Origin: JBFWUM01 sp050247255
Lineage (GTDB): Bacteria; Acidobacteriota; Vicinamibacteria; Vicinamibacterales; UBA2999
Assembly (NCBI GenBank): GCA_050247255.1
Contig: JBFWUM010000036.1
Location: 1-44,956, forward strand
Direction of reading: 5' to 3'
Length of the DNA stretch: 44,956 bases
The notes under the pieces are model-generated. The model had not been told where the DNA came from. It searched no databases and was given only the letters and a program-made list of their open reading frames with translations. Of the stretch, positions 7,885 through 15,233 are shown piece by piece (position 1 is the first letter of the stretch; the number at the start of each line of letters is the position of its first letter). Made by a program: the position numbers and the translations under genes.

Positions 7885-7932
7885 ATGCGAGCCCGAATCA
7901 CCATCATCTGGCTTCCTGACCGCGCGCGCTGA
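7885..7932 (+). CDS. 15-aa ORF translationally coupled to HD-GYP gene
   Basis: ATG at 7885, preceded by GAGGGAG, encodes MRARITIIWLPDRAR. Its TGA stop (7930-7932) overlaps the ATG of the HD-GYP gene (7932) in a TGATG arrangement. No other ribosome binding site precedes that ATG, so this small ORF may exist to deliver ribosomes. It could also be the remnant of a longer N-terminus. The peptide has no recognised family. Confidence 0.4.
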   Translation: MRARITIIWLPDRAR

Positions 7933-9719
7933 TGGGGACTGGCGCATGGCTGGCCCTGCTGGCCGTTGCGCCGCTGTACCTCGTTTTCCACGCCTGCCGG
8001 TCGTACATCGCGCGCCTGCGCGACGAGCGGCGCCAGGCGCAGGAGATGGCCGAACTGCACCTCGCCACCATCGAGGCGCTGGCGCTGGCCATCGACGCCA
8101 AGGACCAGACGGCGCAGAACCACATCCGGCGCGTGCAGGTCTATGCGACCGCACTCGGCCGCGCCCTCGGCATGACGGATCACGAGATCCAGGGACTGCG
8201 GACCGCGGCGCTGCTGCACGACATCGGCAAGCTCGCGGTGCCGGAGCACATCCTCGCCAAGCCGGGGCCGCTGACCGCGGAGGAGTTCCACAAGGTGCGG
8301 ATCCACCCGCAGGTCGGCGCCGACATCATCGGCGCGGTGCGGTTTCCCTATCCCGTCGCGCCGCTCATCCTCAGCCACCACGAACGATGGGACGGGCGCG
8401 GCTACCCGGCCGGCCTGCAGGGCACCGACATCCCGCTGGGCGCGCGCGTGCTGGCGGTTGCCGACTACTACGAGGCGCTCACCTCGGATCGGCCATACCA
8501 GAAGGCGATGGTCGAGGAGGCCGCGCAGGAACTGCTGGAGACCGAGTCCGGCAAGGCGCTCGACCCGGACGCCGTCGCGGCGTTCGTGGCGCTGCTGCCG
8601 CGCCTGCACGCCGAGGCCGCGGCGTCTGAAGCCGGGGCGGGACGCCCGGCGCTGGCGGCAGCGCTGCCGGCGCGAGCGTCGGTCTTCGAAAACATCGCCC
8701 TGGCCCACCGCGAAATCTATGCGCTGTACCAGATCGCGCAGGCGATGGGCACCGGCCTGGGCATCAGCGACACGATGGCGCTGATCGCCCCGAAGCTCGC
8801 CAACCTCGTCCCCTTCTCGGCGTGCGCGCTGTTCCTCACCGTCGAGGAGCTCGACGCGCTGCAGTGCCGGTTCGCCACAGGCACCGACGCGGATCGGCTC
8901 GACGGGCTGACGGTCCGCGCCGGCCAGGGGGTCAACGGCTGGGTCGCGCGCAACCGGCGGCCGGTCGTCAACGCGCACCCGGGCGGCGATTTCGACGCGG
9001 GCGGCGCCGAGGCAGGGACCGTGCTGCAATCGGCGCTCGTCTGCCCGCTGCTGCTGGGCGAGCGGCTGATTGGCACGCTCGCCGTGTATCACGTCGAGCC
9101 GGCGTTCTACCGCGACGATCACCGGCGGCTCCTCGATCGCGTCTGCGAGCAGGCGGCGGCGGTGATCAACAACTCGATCGTCTTCGAGCGCACGCAGGAG
9201 GACTCGCTGACCGACCTGCTCACCGGGCTGCCCAACACGCGGTTCATGGTCCTGCACCTGACGCGCGAGCTGGCCCGCGCGGATCGGCTGAAGTCGGAGG
9301 TCTCGCTGCTGGTGCTCGACCTCGACGATTTCAAGGAGATCAACGATACGTTCGGCCACTTCGCAGGCGACCGCGCCCTGCGGGAGATTGCCGGCGTCCT
9401 GCGCGGCGTGATCCGCCCCTACGACATCTGCGTCCGCTACGCCGGCGACGAATTCATCGTCGTCCTGTCGGGATGCGGGCGCGACGAAGCCGAGAACAAG
9501 CGCATCGAACTGCAGCACGCGGTGGAGCGGATCCTGTTCGAGCCAGCGCCGGGCCAGGTCGTGCCGCTGATGGTCAGCGCCGGGGCGGCGGTGTTTCCGC
9601 GCGACGGCGAGAGCTACGAAGCGCTCATGGCGCAGGCCGACACGCGCATGTATGCGGACAAGAGCCGGCGCCGCGCCGCGCGGCTGGCGCAGAAGGGGTC
9701 GGAGTACACTGCGACGTAG
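7932..9719 (+). CDS. HD-GYP / GAF / GGDEF cyclic-di-GMP protein
   Basis: 595 aa. One N-terminal membrane segment (residues 4-20), then an HD-GYP phosphodiesterase domain (LLHDIGK with HD at 96-97; HHERWDGRGYP at 149-159), a GAF sensory domain (about 265-410) and a C-terminal diguanylate cyclase domain with AGDEF (504-508). AGDEF is a variant often seen in active cyclases. RPYD (495-498) lies five residues before it and is the inhibitory I-site RxxD. The protein therefore appears able both to make and to degrade cyclic-di-GMP, with product feedback. The order HD-GYP first, GGDEF last is less common. It is coupled to the small ORF upstream, and the next start codon (9720) abuts its TAG. Confidence 0.92.
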   Translation: MGTGAWLALLAVAPLYLVFHACRSYIARLRDERRQAQEMAELHLATIEALALAIDAKDQTAQNHIRRVQVYATALGRALGMTDHEIQGLRTAALLHDIGKLAVPEHILAKPGPLTAEEFHKVRIHPQVGADIIGAVRFPYPVAPLILSHHERWDGRGYPAGLQGTDIPLGARVLAVADYYEALTSDRPYQKAMVEEAAQELLETESGKALDPDAVAAFVALLPRLHAEAAASEAGAGRPALAAALPARASVFENIALAHREIYALYQIAQAMGTGLGISDTMALIAPKLANLVPFSACALFLTVEELDALQCRFATGTDADRLDGLTVRAGQGVNGWVARNRRPVVNAHPGGDFDAGGAEAGTVLQSALVCPLLLGERLIGTLAVYHVEPAFYRDDHRRLLDRVCEQAAAVINNSIVFERTQEDSLTDLLTGLPNTRFMVLHLTRELARADRLKSEVSLLVLDLDDFKEINDTFGHFAGDRALREIAGVLRGVIRPYDICVRYAGDEFIVVLSGCGRDEAENKRIELQHAVERILFEPAPGQVVPLMVSAGAAVFPRDGESYEALMAQADTRMYADKSRRRAARLAQKGSEYTAT

Positions 9720-10352
9720 GTGCCCTCCCTCACGCTCCCACTGGTCGAGATCGCGGCGCTGACGCCGCGCACACGCCTGCTGACGCTGGCGCTCGGGCCG
9801 CAGCGCTTCAGCTTCACGGCCGGCCAGGCGGTCATGCTGACGCCGCCCAACGACACCGACGCCAAGCCCTACTCGATTGCCTCTTCACCGGAACGTTCGT
9901 CGAGCACACGGCACCTCGAGCTGCTGATTGCCATCGATGCCGCCGGCAGCCCCGACCTCGAATGGGCGGAGCGCGGCGCGCTCGTCCAGATCGAAGGGCC
10001 GCTCGGAAGCTTCATCCTGCCGGACACGATCGACGAACCATGCCTGCTGTTTGTCGCCGGCGGCACCGGCATTGCGCCGCTGCGCAGCATGCTGGATCAA
10101 GTGCTGTGGCGCGACGACCAGCGCCGCGTGGCACTGCTTTACAGCGCGCGCCGCGCCGACGAGTTCGCGTTCATCGATGAGTTCCGGAGCTATGCCGCGG
10201 CCAGCCGGCTGCGGCTGCACGAAACGGTGACGCGCGACGACAGTTCCTGGCAGGGACACCGCGGCCGCGTCGGTCGGGCGGATTTCGAGGCCGTGCTCGA
10301 GGACCCGGCGGGCACGCTCTGCTACGTCTGCGGCCCGCCGGCGATGGTCAAC
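9720..10352 (+). CDS. FAD/NAD(P)-binding oxidoreductase (ferredoxin reductase family), 3' end in gap
   Basis: GTG start at 9720 immediately follows the previous TAG. 211 codons are visible before the N run. Motifs: flavin-binding KPYSIAS (residues about 50-56), the pyrophosphate loop VAGGTGIAPL, and CGPPAMV near the C-terminus. It is an FNR-type flavoprotein reductase with no plant-type ferredoxin domain in the visible part. Only the last few residues appear to be lost in the gap. The electron partner is unknown. The close coupling to the cyclic-di-GMP gene is probably only transcriptional. Confidence 0.85.
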
Positions 10353-10452
10353 NNNNNNNNNNNNNNNNNNNNNNNNNNNNNNNNNNNNNNNNNNNNNNNN
10401 NNNNNNNNNNNNNNNNNNNNNNNNNNNNNNNNNNNNNNNNNNNNNNNNNNNN
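10353..10452. other. Assembly gap (100 N)
   Basis: A run of exactly 100 N, the usual placeholder for a scaffold gap of unknown size. It separates the 3' ends of two convergent genes, the oxidoreductase and the BON lipoprotein. Order and distance across it are not assured. Confidence 0.98.
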
Positions 10453-10762
10453 GCTGTCCTTCAGGAATGACCTGCAGCGCGTCCTTCACCTCCGCGACGC
10501 CATCGACGCGCCGCGCCAGCTGAATCGCCTGCGCCTTTTCCTGTTCGCTCCGCACGCGGCCTGACAGCGTCACGACCCCCTTGAACGTATCGACGTCGAT
10601 GCCCAGGCCGCCGACGGCCTGGTCGTTCAGCAGCGCCGTCTTCACGCGCGTGGTCGTCGTGGTGTCGTCAATCGTCTCGCCGACGGTCTTGCCGCAGGCG
10701 GCGGTCAGCGGCGCCATGAGTACGAGCGCCAGCGCCATCTTCTTGAACCTGTTGAGCTGCAT
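10453..10762 (-). CDS. BON-domain lipoprotein, 3' end in gap
   Basis: ATG at 10762-10760. The signal peptide ends in lipobox LTAAC, so Cys23 would be lipidated. It is followed by a BON domain: TRVKTALLNDQAVGGLGIDVDT, then GVVTLSGRVRSEQEKAQAIQLARRVDGVAEVKDALQV (quoted in two parts: GVVTLSGRVRSE and VDGVAEVKDAL). BON domains are thought to bind membranes and occur in OsmY-like periplasmic proteins. 103 codons are visible; the C-terminus is cut by the gap. It lies 38 bp downstream of fabI on the same strand. Confidence 0.88.
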
Positions 10763-10806
10763 TCCGGCCTCCACACGGCCGACAGTGCAACTCACATGCC
10801 CGGCTC

Positions 10807-11577
10807 CTACATGCCCGTGGCGTGGAAGCCGCCGTCGACGATGAGGACTTCGCCGGTGATGCCGCGGCCGGCGTCGCTCAGGAGGAAGGCTGCCGCTTCG
10901 CCGACCTCCGCCGCCTCCACCGTGCGGCGCAGCGGCGCGCGCGTGCGGTAGACGTCGAGGATGCTCGAGAAGCCGGCAATGCCCATAGCCGAGATGGTCT
11001 TGATCGGCCCGGCGGAGACGGCGTTGACGCGAATGTTCTTCGGCCCGAGATCGGCGGCCAGGTAGCGCACGTTCGCTTCGAGCGCCGCCTTGGCCACGCC
11101 CATCACGTTGTAGTTCTGGAACACCCGCTCGCTGCCCAGGTACGACAGCGTGACGATGCTGCCGCCGCCGGCCTTCTCCATCAGCGGCGCGGCGCCGCGG
11201 GCGAGCGCGATCAGCGAAAAGGCGGAGATGTCGAGCGCCAGCCGGAAGCCTTCGCGCGAGGTCTGCGAGAACGGCGCCGACAGCTCTTCCTTCCGCGCGA
11301 ACGCCGCACCGTGGACGACGAAGTCGAGCGCGCCGAACTCCTGCTCGACACGCGCGAAGACCGCCTCGATCTCGGCGTCGCTGGTCACGTCGCACGGCAG
11401 CACCAGCGGCGGCGAGGCGAGCCCCGACGACAGTTCCTGCACGTTCTCTTCGAAGCGTCCCTGGTAGGTGAGCGCGAGGCGGGCGCCGCGGCTCGCGGTC
11501 GCCTGGGCAATGGCCCAGGCAATCGACCGCTTGTTGGCGACACCGACAATCAATCCGTGCTTGCCAGTGAAATCCAT
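10807..11577 (-). CDS. fabI: Enoyl-[acyl-carrier-protein] reductase (NADH)
   Basis: 256 aa short-chain dehydrogenase fold carrying out the last reduction of fatty-acid elongation. FabI-specific features: the nucleotide motif GVANKRSIAW (12-21), Tyr146 and the catalytic Tyr156-x6-Lys163 (NYNVMGVAK), and RTPLRR-like RAPLRR near residue 217. Length is normal. The start ATG sits at the edge of an AT-rich minisatellite (11577-11606), so no clear ribosome binding site is seen. The BON lipoprotein follows on the same strand. Confidence 0.95.
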   Translation of the reverse strand: MDFTGKHGLIVGVANKRSIAWAIAQATASRGARLALTYQGRFEENVQELSSGLASPPLVLPCDVTSDAEIEAVFARVEQEFGALDFVVHGAAFARKEELSAPFSQTSREGFRLALDISAFSLIALARGAAPLMEKAGGGSIVTLSYLGSERVFQNYNVMGVAKAALEANVRYLAADLGPKNIRVNAVSAGPIKTISAMGIAGFSSILDVYRTRAPLRRTVEAAEVGEAAAFLLSDAGRGITGEVLIVDGGFHATGM

Positions 11578-11606
11578 TTTGAATTCTGAATTTTGAATTT
11601 TGAATT
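11577..11606. repeat. AT-rich degenerate minisatellite (unit about TTTGAAT)
   Basis: About four near-copies of a 7-8 bp unit (TTTGAAT with variants) directly upstream of fabI. It is one of the few AT-rich stretches in the window and belongs to a pattern of short degenerate tandem repeats between genes here. Confidence 0.7.
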
Positions 11607-11642
11607 GCTACGGAGGCCGTCGCGAGGGAGCGTAGTAGCGAG

Positions 11643-12407
11643 CTACCGGCCTCTCTTCCTTCCAGGCCCGCGAGTGCCGCCACCGCCGCCGGGCCGGTTG
11701 CCGCCGTGCGGGCGCTGGCCGTGTCCGCCCTGGCCCTGGCCGCCCTGTCCGCCGTGCCCCTGCTGGCCGCCCTGGCCGTGGCGAGGTCCGCCGAAGCGGG
11801 CGTTGCCCGCGTTGCCCTGGCCGCCACCGGCGCGCATCGGGCGGCGATGCCGGCCCCCGGGGCGCTGGCCATGTCCGCCGTGCCCCTGACCGTGACCCCC
11901 GTGGCCATTGCGATTGCCATCCACCTCGCGGCCGCCGCGTCCGGGCTGCCGAATGGTGAACTCCGGCTCTTTCCACTCCGGCTGCCGCCCCTCGGGGCGC
12001 GGCAACGTGGCGCGAATCAAACGCCGATGCACCGGCCCGTCGTCTTCGAGCCCCGCCGGCGGCTCGTCGTCGGCGGCTGCCGCGTCGGCCACGGCGACAG
12101 CGTCTTCTATGGGTTCGTCGCTGACTATCGTGGAAGGGTCGAGTGAGATGTCGTCTTGCGCGTCGTCGGCGGCGAGGACAGGCCGGGCCAGCGCCGAGGC
12201 GGCATCGGCCAGCACCCCCGTTTCTTTCTTGCGCCGGGAAGCCGGCACGCGCGCTTCCTTGTATTCGTGCTCGGCATCGCAGGTCGTGCAGCGGGTCTGC
12301 TTGACCTGGTCGTCGATCATCGCCACCACCGCGTGATTGGTCACGCGGCGCTCGCGCGGACAGTAGTCGTCCAGAATGTCACCGAGCCGAGGCCGGCGTT
12401 GCTGCAT
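11643..12407 (-). CDS. Hypothetical protein: conserved N-terminus, Gly/His/Arg-rich C-terminus
   Basis: 254 aa, not assigned to a named family. The first ~60 residues look folded: LGDILDDYCPRERRVTNHAV followed by QTRCTTCDAEHEYKEARV. The cysteine pair CTTC and the earlier Cys16 could form a small zinc ribbon. Residues 70-130 are acidic and low-complexity. The last ~90 are rich in Gly, His, Gln and Arg (GHGGHGQGHGGHGQ, then RPHGGNRPGGGGGT), resembling RGG-like RNA-binding tails or a metal-binding tail. Codon periodicity is regular, supporting a real gene. No neighbour explains it; fabI lies downstream. Confidence 0.65.
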   Translation of the reverse strand: MQQRRPRLGDILDDYCPRERRVTNHAVVAMIDDQVKQTRCTTCDAEHEYKEARVPASRRKKETGVLADAASALARPVLAADDAQDDISLDPSTIVSDEPIEDAVAVADAAAADDEPPAGLEDDGPVHRRLIRATLPRPEGRQPEWKEPEFTIRQPGRGGREVDGNRNGHGGHGQGHGGHGQRPGGRHRRPMRAGGGQGNAGNARFGGPRHGQGGQQGHGGQGGQGQGGHGQRPHGGNRPGGGGGTRGPGRKRGR

Positions 12408-12464
12408 TGAAACCTAACTCCCCCGGGGCCTTGCCGTCAGGTGGGAACGCGAAATCGGCGAAGG

Positions 12465-12481
12465 TGCTAGGGAGTCTAGCA
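12465..12481. terminator. Small hairpin after argH
   Basis: TGCTAG (12465-12470) and CTAGCA (12476-12481) around a 5-base loop, six bases past the argH stop. There is no T run, so intrinsic termination is doubtful. Confidence 0.3.
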
Positions 12482-12486
12482 GAATT

Positions 12487-13860
12487 TCACGCTTTTTCCA
12501 CCCATTGCCGGCATTCCGCCAGGGCGCCCCGGACGGCGTCCGGGTTGGTGGATTGCGGCGATCGCTTGGCCTGCACCGAAGCCAGCGCCGTGGCCGCGCG
12601 CGGCGCGTCGTCGCCGAACATCTCGCTGGCCTGGCGCCACTCGTCGAGCGTCAGGTGGCTGAAATCGCGCCCCTCGGCGAGCAGCCGGCGCACCATGGCG
12701 CCGACGACCTCGTGGGCCCGGCGGAACGGCATGCCGCGGGACACGAGGTAGTCCGCCACGTCTGTGGCCAGCAACAGACCAGATGCCGCCTCGGCCGCGC
12801 GTTCGGGGTTGATCGACAGGCGCGAGACGACCGCATGCGCCGCGGCAAGCGACGCGGCCAGCGTCGCTTCGGCATCGAACACCGCTTCCTTGTCTTCCTG
12901 CAAATCCTTGTTGTACCCGGTCGGCAGTCCCTTCATCGTCACCAGCCACCCGGTGAGGCGTCCGACGGCGCGCCCCGTCTTGCCGCGCACCAGCTCGAGC
13001 GGATCGGGGTTCTTCTTCTGCGGCATCATGCTGCTGCCGGTCGCCGACGCGTCGGAGAGTTCGAAGAAGCGGTGCTCTTCGCCGGTGAAGAGGATGAAGT
13101 CCTCGGCGAGGCGGCTCAGGTGCACCATCGCCAGCGACGTCGCGTAGAGGAACGAGGCGACGAAGTCGCGATCGGACGAGGCGTCGATGCTGTTGAGTAC
13201 GACCCGCGAGAAACCGAGCGTGCGCGCGAGGCGGGCGGTATCGACCGGGTAGCTCGTCCCGGCCACCGCGCCCGAGCCCAGCGTCAGCGCATCCGCTTCG
13301 TCGCGCGCCGCCTGCAGCCGCGCGTGATCGCGTCGAAGCGCCGATGCATGCGACAGCAGGAAGTGGGCCACGAGCACCGGCTGCGCGCGCCGCAGGTGCG
13401 TGTAGGACGGCATCATCGCCGCGCCGGCCTGCTCCGCCTGTTCAACGAGCGCCGCGACCATCTTGACGATGCCCGCCTGCAGCAGCGGAATGCGGCGCCG
13501 CACGTAGAGGCGCAAGTCGAGGGACACCTGCTCGTTGCGCGAACGTCCCGTATGGAGGCGGCGGCCGGCATCGCCGATGCGTTCGATCAGCTTGCGCTCG
13601 ACGAAGCTGTGCACGTCCTCGTCGGGGCCGGCAACCGATGACGGATCGCGCCGCCCTTCCTCGAGAATCGCCGTCAATCCCTCGGTGATGGCCCTGGCGT
13701 CAGCCGGCGAGAGCACGCCGGCCGCGGCCAGCGCCTCCGCCCACGCCAGGCTGCCGGTGACGTCGTCTTCGAACAGCGCGCGGTCGAAGCCGAAGGAGAT
13801 GCCGAAGTCGAACGCGGCGGGATCAGGGGCGGTGTCGAACCGCCCGGACCAGAGTGTCAT
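12487..13860 (-). CDS. argH: Argininosuccinate lyase
   Basis: 457 aa fumarase/aspartase-superfamily lyase that splits argininosuccinate into arginine and fumarate, the last step of arginine synthesis. Motifs: LWSGRF at the N-terminus, HTGRSRNEQVSLDLRL (about 103-118), MMPSYTHLRRAQPV, and the superfamily signature GSSMMPQKKNPD. Length is typical. The ATG (13860) directly follows the TGA of the argG-like gene (13863-13861), so the two are coupled. It is third in the leftward argR operon. Confidence 0.97.
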   Translation of the reverse strand: MTLWSGRFDTAPDPAAFDFGISFGFDRALFEDDVTGSLAWAEALAAAGVLSPADARAITEGLTAILEEGRRDPSSVAGPDEDVHSFVERKLIERIGDAGRRLHTGRSRNEQVSLDLRLYVRRRIPLLQAGIVKMVAALVEQAEQAGAAMMPSYTHLRRAQPVLVAHFLLSHASALRRDHARLQAARDEADALTLGSGAVAGTSYPVDTARLARTLGFSRVVLNSIDASSDRDFVASFLYATSLAMVHLSRLAEDFILFTGEEHRFFELSDASATGSSMMPQKKNPDPLELVRGKTGRAVGRLTGWLVTMKGLPTGYNKDLQEDKEAVFDAEATLAASLAAAHAVVSRLSINPERAAEAASGLLLATDVADYLVSRGMPFRRAHEVVGAMVRRLLAEGRDFSHLTLDEWRQASEMFGDDAPRAATALASVQAKRSPQSTNPDAVRGALAECRQWVEKA

Positions 13861-14688
13861 TCAGATGGCTACCGGCGAGTGGCCGACGATGGTGTGCTCG
13901 CCCTTGAAGAGACGGACGCGCACGACGCCGGTGGCGCGCCCCTGGACGCCGCCCATCAGCGCCTCGTACGCCTCCGAGAGCACGACCGCGGCCGGCGCCT
14001 CGCAGGCAGTCTGTATGTGCGCCGCGGCGTCGCGGGCAATGCCGTGGTGGCTGGCAATGGTCGCGACGCTCTCGATCAGCTCGATGAGCGGCATCGGCAC
14101 ACCGTTGACCGCCACCGGCACGCCGTCCTCGAAGCGGACCTCGACGTGCGCCGGCACGTCCATGTCGCGCCCCCGCGCGCGCGTACGGCTGGCGCTCACG
14201 GCGATGCCGTGCTGCCTGGCGAAGGCCGCGATCGCTGCCGCGTCGAAGCCAGCGTCGAGGACGGCGGGCACGACGGCGAGATGCGGATTGAGCGCGCGGA
14301 CCGCCGCCGCAAGCGACGCGTGGTCGGTGGGCCCGCCGCCATGGGCGACGCTGCCAGCGTGTTCGATGGCCGCCACGTCGACCAGCTTGCGGGCGACGAG
14401 CGGGTGCACGATGCGGCTGATCGGCAGCGTCGCGTCGTGCAGCACGCCCGACTGCAGCGCCGGCAGCACGCAGTCGCGCGCGAATTCATCGCGGCAGTCG
14501 AGCACGTGGGCGCGCACGGCGCCAAGGCCGAGCGCGCGGGCGCGCAGTTCGGCGAGGTCGGCGCCCTGCCCGACGTCGAGCGTCAGCGTCGCCACGTCGG
14601 CGCCGCGGTCACGCAGCCAGGCGAGCGCCGCCGAGGTCTCGGCGCTCCCGGTGTAGGCCAGGAGCATGGGTCCGTTCGCATCGTTCAC
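13861..14688 (-). CDS. Shortened, degenerate argininosuccinate synthase-like protein
   Basis: 275 aa, against about 400 for ArgG. The N-terminus aligns with the ATP-pyrophosphatase domain of argininosuccinate synthase (DVATLTLDVGQGADLAELR, LPALQSGVLHDATLPISR), and the C-terminus keeps the family end (GVVRVRLFKGEHTIVGHSPVA). The nucleotide motif AYSGGLDTS is altered to AYTGSAETS (11-19), and the HGCTGKGNDQ segment to HGGGPTDH (116-123). About 120 residues of the synthase/tetramer domain are missing. It is unlikely to make argininosuccinate by the usual mechanism. It is still open, coupled to argR (GTGA overlap at its GTG start, 14688) and to argH. A functional ArgG must be encoded elsewhere, or this protein is divergent yet active. 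Confidence 0.75.
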   Translation of the reverse strand: MNDANGPMLLAYTGSAETSAALAWLRDRGADVATLTLDVGQGADLAELRARALGLGAVRAHVLDCRDEFARDCVLPALQSGVLHDATLPISRIVHPLVARKLVDVAAIEHAGSVAHGGGPTDHASLAAAVRALNPHLAVVPAVLDAGFDAAAIAAFARQHGIAVSASRTRARGRDMDVPAHVEVRFEDGVPVAVNGVPMPLIELIESVATIASHHGIARDAAAHIQTACEAPAAVVLSEAYEALMGGVQGRATGVVRVRLFKGEHTIVGHSPVAI

Positions 14689-15152
14689 GCCGTTCGCGCC
14701 TCCCCGACAAAGGATTCAAGCCGCTTGACGAGTGCCTTGGCGCGTTTCGCGTCGGGCGAAATGGCCAGCACCGTATCTTCGCCGGCGACCGTGCCGACAA
14801 TCTCCGGCAGCCGCGCATCGTCGAGCGCGACGCACAGCGCCTGGGCGCGGCCGATGCCGGTGCGCAGCAGCACGAGCTGCTGCACGCGATCGACACGCAC
14901 CAGGTATTCCGCCATGGCGCGCTGCAGCGCCGTTTCCGCCACCTTGCCGTTCGGCACGACCTGGGTCCCGGGCGCGCGGTAGGCGCCGTCCGGCCCGCCC
15001 TTGACCAGGGCCAGCTCGCGGATGTCGCGTGACAGCGTCGCCTGCGTCACGTCGAAGCCGGCGGCGCGCAGGCTGCGGCGCAGCTGTTCCTGGCTGCGCA
15101 CCGGCTGCCGCGCTATCACGTCGAGGATCACCTGCTGGCGACGGGTCTTCAT
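14685..15152 (-). CDS. argR: Arginine repressor/regulator
   Basis: 155 aa from ATG at 15152 (MKTRRQQV); an upstream in-frame ATG at 15167 would add five residues. The N-terminal winged helix carries TQATLSRDIRELALVK, the ArgR DNA-recognition signature. The C-terminal oligomerisation and arginine-binding domain shows GTVAGEDTVLAI, equivalent to the GTIAGDD motif. It binds ARG boxes when arginine is plentiful and represses biosynthetic genes. It is first in the argR/argG-like/argH operon and divergent from argC, with an ARG-box-like site in the shared space. The stop overlaps the next start by 4 bp. Confidence 0.95.
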   Translation of the reverse strand: MKTRRQQVILDVIARQPVRSQEQLRRSLRAAGFDVTQATLSRDIRELALVKGGPDGAYRAPGTQVVPNGKVAETALQRAMAEYLVRVDRVQQLVLLRTGIGRAQALCVALDDARLPEIVGTVAGEDTVLAISPDAKRAKALVKRLESFVGEARTA

Positions 15153-15177
15153 GGGGCAGACGAGCATACAACAGATC

Positions 15178-15206
15178 TTGACTGTTTATGCATCCGAATG
15201 TATAAA
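15178..15206 (+). promoter_or_regulatory. Sigma-70 type promoter for argCBDAJF
   Basis: -35 TTGACT (15178-15183), a 17-bp spacer and -10 TATAAA (15201-15206). Both hexamers are one base from consensus and the spacing is optimal. The predicted start near 15213 gives a leader of about 20 bases before argC. Confidence 0.75.
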
Positions 15207-15214
15207 TATTCTTT
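15197..15214. promoter_or_regulatory. ARG-box-like operator
   Basis: The 18-bp AT-rich site AATGTATAAATATTCTTT matches the ArgR consensus core (ATGAATAAAAATTC) at most positions. It covers the -10 element of the argC promoter. Placement between argR and argC makes autoregulation and repression of argC the natural reading. A second half-site may lie just upstream around 15187-15198. Confidence 0.7.
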
Positions 15215-15225
15215 TTCCGGATCAC

Positions 15226-15230
15226 AGGAG
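15226..15230 (+). promoter_or_regulatory. Ribosome binding site fixing the argC start
   Basis: AGGAG three bases before ATG 15234. The earlier in-frame ATG at 15198 lies inside the ARG box and upstream of the predicted transcript start, so it is rejected as the start. Confidence 0.65.
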
Positions 15231-15233
15231 ACG

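Noticed and set aside
10322..11920. Minus-strand open frame spanning the first N run and fabI
   Set aside because: It crosses a gap of unknown length and joins out-of-frame fabI sequence to the BON protein.
15198..15233. Upstream ATG as argC start
   Set aside because: It lies within the operator and before the predicted transcript start; ATG 15234 has a ribosome binding site.
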